A stretch of 64,000 bases of DNA from Pseudodesulfovibrio portus (lineage in GTDB: Bacteria > Desulfobacterota > Desulfovibrionia > Desulfovibrionales > Desulfovibrionaceae): assembly GCF_026000375.1 (NCBI RefSeq), contig NZ_AP026708.1:1552501-1616500 (forward strand). The letters run 5' to 3'. Positions 25,127 to 32,317 of the stretch are shown here, in pieces. The stretch's first letter is position 1; the number at the start of each line of letters is the position of its first letter. The position numbers and the translations under genes are program-made. The notes below the pieces were generated by a model, which saw nothing but the letters and a program-made list of their open reading frames with translations, had not been told where the DNA came from and ran no database searches.

Positions 25127-26290
25127 CTAGAGGGATATGAGGGCTTCGGACGGTTCCACTGACGACGCCTTCCAGGCCGGGAAGAGCGCGGACAGCACGG
25201 ACACGGACACGATGAGCAGGCCGGTGAGCCCCATGTGCGCCGGGTCGAAGGACACGGTGGCGCCTTCGGCCATGTCGAGCATGGCCAGCACCTTGAGGCT
25301 CAGCCCGTAGCCGCCCAGATAGCCGATGATCCCGGCCAGCACGCCGATGAGCGCGGCCTCGAAGCAGAAGATGGAGAATATGGACGCGCGACCGAAGCCG
25401 ATGGAGCGCATGAGGCCGATTTCCTTGATGCGCTCGTTGACCGAGGAGAGCATGGTCACGCCGACCATGCAGCAGGCGATGAACAGGATGACCAGGCTGA
25501 CGGTCAGGATGAGCCGCTTGACGAACTCCACCGAGTACATGCGCTGCTTGACGATGGACTGCAGGGCCTGGATGTCCGCGTCGGGCACGGCCGCCTGGAT
25601 CTGGTTGACGATGTCCTCGATGGGGCAGCCCGCGCACAGGGCGGCCACCTCGATGAAGCTGACGTGGCCGGGCGTGCCGAAGTTCGACTGGACAAAATCC
25701 ATGGGCGCGAAGATGACCGAGTCGTCGTCGCTGCCCGTGGGCATGAGTATGCCGGAGACCGTCGCATCCACGCCTTCCAGGTCGATGGCGTCGCCGACCT
25801 TGAGGTCGAGCTTGGCGGCGGCCTTGCCTCCGACGAGCACGTCGTCATCGCGCACGGGATACGTGCCGTTCACAGCCCAGTATCCCTTGAGCACCTTTTC
25901 CTTGTCGAAACGCACGCCCACCAGGCCAACGCCGGTGTTGGCGATCTTGACCATGGTCACCAGCTTGGGCGCGATGACCGAGATACGGTCGTTGAGCTCG
26001 ATGGAGCCGATCCTGTCGCTCACGGAGGTCTCGTCCAGGTCGGCCTGCCCGAGCACCATGTCGCCCATGGAGAAACCGCCGTAACTGACGGTCAGCTTCT
26101 CGCGGTGGGGCTGGACCAGGATGTTGGCGCCGAAAGCCGTGAGTTTCTTTTCCAGGGAGTCGCCCACCACGCTGGACACGTAGTTGAGCGACACGATGGA
26201 TGTGACCCCGAGGGTGAAGACGACCAGCAGGAGCAGGGTCTTCATCCACTTTCGGCGCGTATTGCGCAACGGGATGGTCAGAATGTTCAT
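25127..26290 (-). CDS. FtsX/MacB-type ABC permease of the DUF2318 operon
   Basis: This 387-aa permease has an N-terminal helix (LLLLVVFTLGVTSIVSL), a periplasmic domain of about 210 residues containing a CAGC pair (AALCAGCPIED), and three C-terminal helices. The SSVNERIKEIGLMRSIGFGR loop is the ATPase contact seen in FtsX-like permeases. Its ATG directly abuts the stop of the DUF2318 gene. The CxGC pair in the periplasmic domain could be redox-active or metal-binding. The operon resembles part of the Campylobacter p19 iron-uptake cluster (Cj1660-Cj1663), where DUF2318 and such ABC genes occur together. Confidence 0.88.
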   Translation of the reverse strand: MNILTIPLRNTRRKWMKTLLLLVVFTLGVTSIVSLNYVSSVVGDSLEKKLTAFGANILVQPHREKLTVSYGGFSMGDMVLGQADLDETSVSDRIGSIELNDRISVIAPKLVTMVKIANTGVGLVGVRFDKEKVLKGYWAVNGTYPVRDDDVLVGGKAAAKLDLKVGDAIDLEGVDATVSGILMPTGSDDDSVIFAPMDFVQSNFGTPGHVSFIEVAALCAGCPIEDIVNQIQAAVPDADIQALQSIVKQRMYSVEFVKRLILTVSLVILFIACCMVGVTMLSSVNERIKEIGLMRSIGFGRASIFSIFCFEAALIGVLAGIIGYLGGYGLSLKVLAMLDMAEGATVSFDPAHMGLTGLLIVSVSVLSALFPAWKASSVEPSEALISL

Positions 26291-26743
26291 TTAGAAATAC
26301 CTGCTGCCCGCCGCGATATCCCGGGCCTTGAGAACCACGTCGTTCCCTTCGACGGCACGGTCGAGCGGGGACGGGTTGCAACCGCCCTTGACCACGTTGA
26401 TACGCGCGGAATGGAAGCGCTGGCCGCAGTTGTTGCAGATCATGAAATCCCCATCCTGGGAGTAGCCCTTCTTCTCGCCGAAACACACGTCGCAGGCGTC
26501 GAACGCCGCCCGGATGACGCCGTCCGAACTCTTGAGCAGGAAGAACTTCACTTCCCGGCCGTCGTGATCATATGAAAAATAATGCGCCCGGCCGTCGCTC
26601 ACGTCGCCCACAGGAATGGTCACCACCCCGTTCACCGGCTCCACGCGATCATACTGGCCAAACCCCCAAAAGGCCTGCCCGTTGACGGCAACGCCCACAA
26701 CCAACAGCACTGCCAGACCGATATGAATTCCAACTTTCTTCAT
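26291..26743 (-). CDS. DUF2318 family Fe-S/metal-binding membrane-associated protein
   Basis: This 150-aa protein has an N-terminal signal or anchor helix (about 6-26) followed by the DUF2318 domain: DGREVKFFLLKSSDGVIRAAFDACDVCFGEKKGYSQDGDFMICNNCGQRFHSARINVVKGGCNPSPL. Paired CDVC and CNNC motifs plus a further Cys make a probable metal or heme site facing the periplasm. DUF2318 proteins occur with FTR1 or P19-like iron transporters and ABC genes. I start at 26743, where GAGGAAAA precedes the ATG. It is the first gene of the operon, behind the sigma-54-type promoter at 26832. Confidence 0.85.
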   Translation of the reverse strand: MKKVGIHIGLAVLLVVGVAVNGQAFWGFGQYDRVEPVNGVVTIPVGDVSDGRAHYFSYDHDGREVKFFLLKSSDGVIRAAFDACDVCFGEKKGYSQDGDFMICNNCGQRFHSARINVVKGGCNPSPLDRAVEGNDVVLKARDIAAGSRYF

Positions 26744-26831
26744 GTTTTCCTCACTGTTATTTATTATTCCAGACTTCAACGGTGTGAAATCATCATAGGT
26801 TTTTCCAAACAGTAATCAAAGCTATTTGTTA

Positions 26832-26848
26832 TGCACCTTCCATACCAA
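26832..26848 (-). promoter_or_regulatory. sigma-54 (RpoN) type promoter
   Basis: On the minus strand TTGGTATGGAAGGTGCA has the invariant GG at -24 and GC at -12 separated by exactly 10 bases. It lies about 90 bases upstream of the DUF2318 start, with no sigma-70-like hexamer pair of comparable quality. The palindrome at 26920 sits at the distance expected for an enhancer-binding activator. Confidence 0.7.
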
Positions 26849-26911
26849 GCAAAAAAGCACGCCTTCTCAGCCGGTTGGCAAAACCCCGGGGCGACAAACC
26901 GGGCAAAGGCC

Positions 26912-26936
26912 TGTGCACCTGCACATCGGATGTGCA
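26912..26936. promoter_or_regulatory. probable activator (UAS) site
   Basis: TGCACAT-CGG-ATGTGCA is a perfect 7-3-7 palindrome (26920-26936), overlapped by TGTGCA-CC-TGCACA (26912-26925). The cluster of TGCACA half-sites lies about 70-100 bases upstream of the sigma-54 promoter and is a candidate site for a bacterial enhancer-binding protein. Confidence 0.6.
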
Positions 26937-26955
26937 ATCCGCCGCACACAACCCT

Positions 26956-26990
26956 ACACAAAAAAGGCCATCCGCAACGCGGATGGCCTT
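26956..26990 (-). terminator. intrinsic terminator of the FmdE-MoeA gene
   Basis: Read on the minus strand, AAGGCCATCCGC-GTT-GCGGATGGCCTT is a perfect 12-bp stem followed by a T run. It lies 138 bases past the stop at 27128. Copy 2 of the 122-bp repeat fills the space between. Confidence 0.88.
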
Positions 26991-27003
26991 CTTACAATCT
27001 CAA

Positions 27004-27125
27004 GGCTTGGGAGAGTGGGTCAGCTGTGCATTTTCTCGGATGCAGTTTAACCGGAGGCGTAGCAGCGCTACGGTGAGGATTAAACTGGGTCCGAAAAATG
27101 TGCAGATGGCCCGCTATCGCAAGCC
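27004..27125 (-). repeat. 122-bp palindromic repeat, copy 2
   Basis: Read with the adjoining gene (minus strand), it starts GGCTTGCGATAGCGGGCCAT, has CGTAGCGCTGCTACG at the centre and ends CCCACTCTCCCAAGCC. It begins two bases after the stop codon of the FmdE-MoeA gene and precedes that gene's terminator. It has the same length and polarity as copies 1, 3 and 4. Confidence 0.85.
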
Positions 27126-27127
27126 GC

Positions 27128-28753
27128 TTACTTCCCAAACGGGCACTTGGGAAACGAACAGGTCTTGCAGGTCATGCAGAACCCGCCCTCGCCCAGGCGC
27201 GCCAGGTCCTTGCGGGTGAGTTTCTGCCCGGCCAGGATGCGCGGCAGGATCAGGTCGAAGGCGGTGGTCTTGTAGAAGAGCGCACAGGCCGGGACGCCCA
27301 TGACGTCGGCGGACCGCATGCGGCCCACGAGGGACATGGTGCCGGGCAGCACGGGCACGCCGTAGAGGTCGTCGTGCAGGCCCGCGTCCACCAGGCCGGC
27401 GCGGGTCACGTCGTCCGGGTCAACGGACATGCCCGCAGTGGTCACGATCAGGTCACAGCCCGCGTCGAGCATGGCTGTGGCGGACTTGGTGATCATGTCC
27501 TTTTCGTCGGGCACGATGTCGGATTTGACCACCTCGCAGCCGAGCTTGATGACCTTGGACGAGATGATGGGGATGAACTTGTCCTCGATGAGCCCCTGGA
27601 AGACCTCGGTGCCGGTGACCAGGATGCCGACCTTGGCCGCCCTGAGCGGCAGCACGGACAGCACCGGGCCTTCGCCGAGGGCGGTCAGCGCGCGGCTGAA
27701 CCGGTCGCGGGAGATGTAGAGCGGGATGGCCCGGGTCCCGGCAACGCCCTTGCCCTTGGGCATGAGCGAGCCGTCGTGGCGGGTGGCCAGCATGACGTCC
27801 GGGGACAGGTTGAACCGGGAAAGCGCGTCCAGGTCGATGGACAGCATGCCGGGTTCATCGGCGAAGAAATTGATCTTGCCCTCTTCCGGGTTCGGGTCGT
27901 AGGAGACGCCCGGCCCGGCCATGCGCTTGGCGAACGCCTTGACCGCTTCGTTCTCGTGCACCCACTCGTCGCCGGGCAGGTCCGAGCCGTCAAAGACGTT
28001 GAACTTGCCGATGCGCTGCAACCGGCACACGTCGCCTGCGGCGAGGGTATCGCCCGCCTTGGTGATCGGCCCCTTGGACTCGCCGGGCACGATGCCGGTC
28101 ATGTCGTGGACCACCTTGGTGCCCACCGCGTCCTCCACGGACACGACCCTGAGGCCGGGCGCATCGTCGGCGCAGACCACGCCCTCGATGCTTTCATAGG
28201 GGGCCTCGCCCTGGCAGCCTCGGCAGATGGACCCGTCCGAGCCGGGGTAGGCCTCGTTGCAGACCGGGCAGACGTCGATGGTGGTCATGTGGCCGTGACC
28301 GAGATACCGCTTGGAAATCTTGACGGGCCGGATGGAACAGATGGTGTCCCCGGCCTGCTCTATCTCGGCGAACAGCTTGTCCGTGTCCTGCTCGGCCTTG
28401 GGCTTCTCCTTCATGAACCAGGCTTTGATTTCGGGCCATTTGGCGAGCTTTTCCTGATCCACCGCCACCCTGAACCCTTCGCCCGTGAACTTGTCGTACA
28501 GGGAGACCGCGTATCGGCCGAGAAGCTTGACCTTCATCCAGTTGTTGCCCGTGGAACAGAGCGTCAACAGCTGGACCGCGTCCGGCAGACACTTGCCCGA
28601 CTCGACCATGGCCTCGAACAACGTCCCTTCGGGCAGCCGCGCCTTGGCCGCCTCCACCATGTAGCCGCCGATGAGCAGCCCCGGTGCCGGATAACCGTGA
28701 AATTCCTTGGCCTTCTGCTTGAATTCTTCAAAGGTGTACTGACCGATGTTCAT
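27128..28753 (-). CDS. FmdE - zinc ribbon - molybdopterin-binding (MoeA-like) fusion
   Basis: This 541-aa protein joins an N-terminal FmdE domain (about 1-140; HGYPAPGLLIGGYM and LCSTGNNWMK motifs) to a four-Cys ribbon (C162, C165, C177, C180). A molybdopterin-binding domain related to MoeA/MogA follows, with ILVTGTEVF and LIVTTAGMSVDPDDVT as the MPT-binding blocks. The tail carries a second cluster, CMTCKTCSFPKC (C526, C529, C532, C537). FmdE is associated with formylmethanofuran dehydrogenase and related molybdenum enzymes. The fusion suggests a role in inserting or sensing Mo/W cofactor, for example for formate dehydrogenase. That is inference, since no such enzyme adjoins. Confidence 0.83.
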   Translation of the reverse strand: MNIGQYTFEEFKQKAKEFHGYPAPGLLIGGYMVEAAKARLPEGTLFEAMVESGKCLPDAVQLLTLCSTGNNWMKVKLLGRYAVSLYDKFTGEGFRVAVDQEKLAKWPEIKAWFMKEKPKAEQDTDKLFAEIEQAGDTICSIRPVKISKRYLGHGHMTTIDVCPVCNEAYPGSDGSICRGCQGEAPYESIEGVVCADDAPGLRVVSVEDAVGTKVVHDMTGIVPGESKGPITKAGDTLAAGDVCRLQRIGKFNVFDGSDLPGDEWVHENEAVKAFAKRMAGPGVSYDPNPEEGKINFFADEPGMLSIDLDALSRFNLSPDVMLATRHDGSLMPKGKGVAGTRAIPLYISRDRFSRALTALGEGPVLSVLPLRAAKVGILVTGTEVFQGLIEDKFIPIISSKVIKLGCEVVKSDIVPDEKDMITKSATAMLDAGCDLIVTTAGMSVDPDDVTRAGLVDAGLHDDLYGVPVLPGTMSLVGRMRSADVMGVPACALFYKTTAFDLILPRILAGQKLTRKDLARLGEGGFCMTCKTCSFPKCPFGK

Positions 28754-28828
28754 AGCTTCCTCGCGTTGACTTGCTGATTTCCACTGGGGGTATATCGTGA
28801 TCCCGGCCGCGTCAAGAACGGCCCCGGA

Positions 28829-29680
28829 TCAGTTCATTTCCAGAAACTTGCCGTACAACTCACCGTATTCCCTGCGTGAGTTTTCATCAAGGTCCCTGGC
28901 CGGGGTCTCGAACAGCTCGCGGTGCGCCGGAGTCCCCTTGGCAGCCCGCAATTCCTCATTGATCCGCTCGATGACCCGCTTGCCGAAGTCGGTCTTGGTG
29001 CAGACCACGTAGGACAGGACATAGGGATCATGCTCCGCAATCCCGAGCGGAACAAGATCCTGCCTCTTGCCTGCGGTTTTGACGTAGTGCTGCAGCACGA
29101 ACGGATACTCGATGAAGAAATCCACCCGGTTGTTGTGAACCATCTCGAACTTTTGCGCAACGTCCGGGCAGACCTGCAGCAGCACCGACGACTTGTGCTT
29201 CTCGAATATCCGGCGCACGTCCGGCCCGAAAGAGCGGCCCGTCTCGGCCACCCCGGCGTACCTGCCGGAGTCCAGCAGCGACTCCAGGCTGACGGTGCCG
29301 TGTTCGGCCATGTCGAGAATGGGGCTGCCCTTCCTGACGTACAGACGCGGCCCCAGGGTCACGGCCGTCACGTCGGAGTAATGGAAGAGCTCCTCGCGCT
29401 CCGGAGTCCTGCGCAGGTTGCAATAGCAGTAATCCTCGCCGTTGCGGGCGTTCTCCATGAGCCGGGCCAGGGTCATCTTGACCTTCCGGTGGTCGTATTC
29501 CGTCAGGCGGTCGGCAAAAAAGATTCGGACGATATCGGAATACCCCGTGTCGGCACCGGGCCCGGAAAATATATGATACGGCGGATTGTCGGCCCCGCCC
29601 CACCGGATCGTGTCCCCGGCCCGAACAGGCTCCGCAGCCAGGGCGGCGACGAAAACCAGAAAAAACAAAACGGATTTCAT
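28829..29680 (-). CDS. periplasmic solute-binding protein (TIGR02285-like)
   Basis: This 283-aa protein has a signal peptide (to about residue 21, ending EPVRAGD) and a type 3 substrate-binding fold: IRWGGADNPPYHIFSG at the start and the FFIEYPFVLQHYVK hinge region, with two Cys in EDYCYCN. The pattern resembles the TIGR02285 family of orphan binding proteins. No ABC permease or sensor adjoins it, so it may feed a signal-transduction partner elsewhere. Similar orphan proteins are at 38863 and 45641. It lies 190 bases beyond the dsr operon terminator, on the same strand. Confidence 0.75.
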   Translation of the reverse strand: MKSVLFFLVFVAALAAEPVRAGDTIRWGGADNPPYHIFSGPGADTGYSDIVRIFFADRLTEYDHRKVKMTLARLMENARNGEDYCYCNLRRTPEREELFHYSDVTAVTLGPRLYVRKGSPILDMAEHGTVSLESLLDSGRYAGVAETGRSFGPDVRRIFEKHKSSVLLQVCPDVAQKFEMVHNNRVDFFIEYPFVLQHYVKTAGKRQDLVPLGIAEHDPYVLSYVVCTKTDFGKRVIERINEELRAAKGTPAHRELFETPARDLDENSRREYGELYGKFLEMN

Positions 29681-29817
29681 AAAATGTATTTCCTTTCAAA
29701 ACATCGGCATGGGAACTGTGCGCATGGCCGGAGCATAGCGGTTTCCCCATGGCGGGAAAACCCGCAAAATCGTGTTCCCGGGGTTTCCCGCAGGAGGACT
29801 CCCCGGTCGGCCTCCCA

Positions 29818-29851
29818 TGAAAAGGGCCGCCCCATAGTAGGGGCGGCCCTT
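29818..29851 (-). terminator. terminator of the dsr operon
   Basis: AAGGGCCGCCCC and GGGGCGGCCCTT form a perfect 12-bp stem with a 6-base loop, and the minus-strand product ends in four T. It lies about 60 bases after the dsrP stop. Confidence 0.8.
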
Positions 29852-29913
29852 GAATCAGCCTTGGAACCTAGCGAGGTGACGTTACGTGGCTAGGCTGTCA
29901 GCGGGTGCCGGTT

Positions 29914-31149
29914 TTAGGCCTCGGCAGGGGCTTCTTCGACTTCCTCGGGGGCGCATTCGCATGTGTCCTCGGTGGAGCATCCGCAGGGCAATCCCTGGGA
30001 GTGTCCCATCTCTTCCTTCACGCTCGTGGCGATCTTGAAGAGCACGGTCACGATCAGCGCGCCGATGGCATAGACCATCATGGACACCAGCAGTTCCTTG
30101 CCGGTGGGCCAGTAAGGCGTGATGGCGTGGAACGGGTTGGGCGTGAAACCGCCGATGACCAGACCCAGACCCTTGTCGAGCCAGGTGGCGACGACCAGGA
30201 TGATCAGGGTATAGGGCAGCAGCTTCAGGTTGTTGCGGAACTTCGGCGTCACCAGCAGGATGATGGAGATCGCCGCACACGCCAGGAAGGTCCACATCAG
30301 GGTCACCAGAGTGGGGTCTGCATGCGCAAACAGGAAGGTGATCGGATGCATGTGACCGGGCATGTTCGAGTAGAACGCGGTGAAGATTTCCAGGGCGAAG
30401 AAGAACATGTTTATGCACATTGCATAAGCGATGATCTTGACCAGCGTGGAAAGAGCGTTCTTGGCCATCTTGAAGGTCGTGAACTTCTCCGTGACCATCA
30501 TCACCAACAGGAGGATGGCGGGACCGGAGCAGAACGCGCTTGCCAGGAAGCGGGCGGCCAGGATGGCGGTCAGCCAGTAGTGGCGGCCGGGCAGACCCTG
30601 GTACAGGAACGCGGTCACGGTGTGGATGGAGAAGGCCCAGATGATGGACACGTAGATGAACGGCTTCAGCCACTTCGGATGCGGCAGGTTGGCGCGGTCC
30701 GCCTGCAGGCAGGTCCAGCCGACCAACAGGTTGAGGGACAGGTAGCCGACGAGAACGGTCATATCCCAGAACAGGATGGAGTTCGGGGTGGGATGCAGCA
30801 TGACGTTCAGCATGCGGGTCGGCTGCCCGACGTCCACGGCGATGAACAGCATGCACATGATACATGCGGCGATTGCCATGAATTCGCCGAAGATGACCAT
30901 GTGCTTGTTGGTCTTGTAGGAGTGGAAGTAGTTGGGCAGCACGATCATGACGCCGGATGCGGCCAGGCCGACCAGGTAGGTGAACTGGGAGATATAGAAT
31001 CCCCAGGACACGTCGCGATTCATGCCGGTGGTCTCCAGACCCACCATGAGCTGGTTGACATAAGCAAGGGAGCCGATGCCGATCAGCACAAGGAGGAAGG
31101 CGATCCAGCCGTAGTATCTCTTGGAACCTTTGAGTGCGAGTTCAAGCAT
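29914..31149 (-). CDS. dsrP: DsrP, NrfD-like membrane subunit of the DsrMKJOP complex
   Basis: This 411-aa polytopic protein has about ten hydrophobic helices of the NrfD/PsrC family. DsrP is thought to oxidise menaquinol and pass electrons with DsrO and DsrJ toward the dissimilatory sulfite reductase/DsrC cycle. Recognisable parts are YYGWIAFLLVLIGIGSLAYVNQLMVGLETTGMNRDVSWGFYISQFTYLVG at the N-terminus and a Cys-rich acidic tail (GCSTEDTCECAPEEVEE). It is the last gene of dsrMKJOP and starts 11 bases after dsrO. The C-terminal cluster of Cys and Glu is worth noting. Confidence 0.95.
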   Translation of the reverse strand: MLELALKGSKRYYGWIAFLLVLIGIGSLAYVNQLMVGLETTGMNRDVSWGFYISQFTYLVGLAASGVMIVLPNYFHSYKTNKHMVIFGEFMAIAACIMCMLFIAVDVGQPTRMLNVMLHPTPNSILFWDMTVLVGYLSLNLLVGWTCLQADRANLPHPKWLKPFIYVSIIWAFSIHTVTAFLYQGLPGRHYWLTAILAARFLASAFCSGPAILLLVMMVTEKFTTFKMAKNALSTLVKIIAYAMCINMFFFALEIFTAFYSNMPGHMHPITFLFAHADPTLVTLMWTFLACAAISIILLVTPKFRNNLKLLPYTLIILVVATWLDKGLGLVIGGFTPNPFHAITPYWPTGKELLVSMMVYAIGALIVTVLFKIATSVKEEMGHSQGLPCGCSTEDTCECAPEEVEEAPAEA

Positions 31150-31160
31150 TCTGATTCCTC

Positions 31161-31931
31161 CTAAATGACGTAGTACACACAGGGCTCGGTGCCTGCGGTC
31201 GGTTTGCGGCGGATGGTGAACTTCTCACGCAGTACCTGGCGGACCTCGGAATCGGGATCGTTGAGATCGCCGAACACCATGGCCCCTTCGGACGCTTCGA
31301 CGCAGGCGGGCATCTTGCCGACGGCCAGGCGCTCGACGCAGAAGTTGCACTTTTCGACCACGCCGCGCATGCGGGTGGGGAACTCGGGATTGAGCTTGCT
31401 CAAATCCAGGTTCTTCCTGGGCTCGCCCCAGTTGAAGGAGCGGGAACCGTAGGGGCAACCCGCCATGCAGTACCGGCAGCCGATGCAGCGGTGGTAGTCC
31501 ATGGCCACGATGCCGTCCGGACGCTTGTAGGTCGCCTTGGTCGGGCAGACGCGCACGCAGGGCGGGTTCTCGCAGTGGTTGCACAGGAGCGGGAAATCAC
31601 GATGATGGACTTCTTCCGCCAGATGCGGGTTTTCCTGCTCCGGGAAGGTATGGGCGTAGGTATCGGACCACAGCCACTTCACTTCCTTGTGCCCCTCGAT
31701 CTTGGGGACGTTGTGGATGGCGTGGCAGGCCTCGGCCAGCTTGGCGATCTCTTCCTCGGTGTGCAGCTTGGTGGTGTCGATGACCATGGCCCACTGCGTG
31801 GCGTGCAACCCCTTGGGGTTGGCCTTGACCGGAGAATGCCCGCCGCTGGAAGCCAGCGCCTTGGGCGCCACGGCCAACCCGGCTGCGGCGATACCGGCAA
31901 GCTTGATGAAGGTTCTTCTGTTGTTCTTCAT
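31161..31931 (-). CDS. dsrO: DsrO, periplasmic iron-sulfur subunit
   Basis: This 256-aa ferredoxin-like protein has a Tat signal (NNRRTFIKLAGIAAAGLAV) that sends it folded to the periplasm. Cys groups for several [4Fe-4S] clusters are present: CNHCENPPCVRVCP, CIGCRYCMAGCPYG and CNFCVERLAVGKMPACVEAS. It pairs with DsrP as in polysulfide-reductase-like modules. I start at 31931, where the ATG shares one base with the dsrJ stop. The longer frame from 31961 runs into dsrJ. Confidence 0.95.
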   Translation of the reverse strand: MKNNRRTFIKLAGIAAAGLAVAPKALASSGGHSPVKANPKGLHATQWAMVIDTTKLHTEEEIAKLAEACHAIHNVPKIEGHKEVKWLWSDTYAHTFPEQENPHLAEEVHHRDFPLLCNHCENPPCVRVCPTKATYKRPDGIVAMDYHRCIGCRYCMAGCPYGSRSFNWGEPRKNLDLSKLNPEFPTRMRGVVEKCNFCVERLAVGKMPACVEASEGAMVFGDLNDPDSEVRQVLREKFTIRRKPTAGTEPCVYYVI

Positions 31932-32317
31932 TATTTCAAACCCTCCGGCTGAATGTGGCAATCCCAGCAGTAGGGAGAGACACCGGCATCAGTGTGACAC
32001 TTGTCGCAGAAGTCGGCCTTGTTGTTGTGGCACTTCATGCACGTGTTCTGCAGGCTGATGACGAACTCTTTGCCAGCGTGGTTGGTATAGATCCTCTTGC
32101 CGTCACGCAGAGCCCAGTCGCGCCAGTCGTTGAGAAGCTGCATGTGCTGCTCGCGCATGAACTCCTTGGACTCGATGCACTCTTTCTCTCCTACCGGCAT
32201 TTTCAGCTCGGGCTGCTTGTATACCTTGGTCATGGTGCCGACCGCAAAGGGCGCGGTCAGCATGCCGATGAAGATGACCAGGCCGATGATGATCGGGAAT
32301 CCGTAGTGCATTTTCAT
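31931..32317 (-). CDS. dsrJ: DsrJ, triheme cytochrome c
   Basis: This 128-aa protein has an uncleaved N-terminal helix (FPIIIGLVIFIGMLTAPFAVG) and three CxxCH heme sites close to the C-terminus: CMKCH, CDKCH and CWDCH. DsrJ is the small periplasmic cytochrome of the Dsr complex, known in relatives for an unusual His/Cys heme ligation. The gene lies directly after dsrK (adjacent bases) and overlaps dsrO by one base, so the chain is translationally coupled. Confidence 0.96.
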   Translation of the reverse strand: MKMHYGFPIIIGLVIFIGMLTAPFAVGTMTKVYKQPELKMPVGEKECIESKEFMREQHMQLLNDWRDWALRDGKRIYTNHAGKEFVISLQNTCMKCHNNKADFCDKCHTDAGVSPYCWDCHIQPEGLK

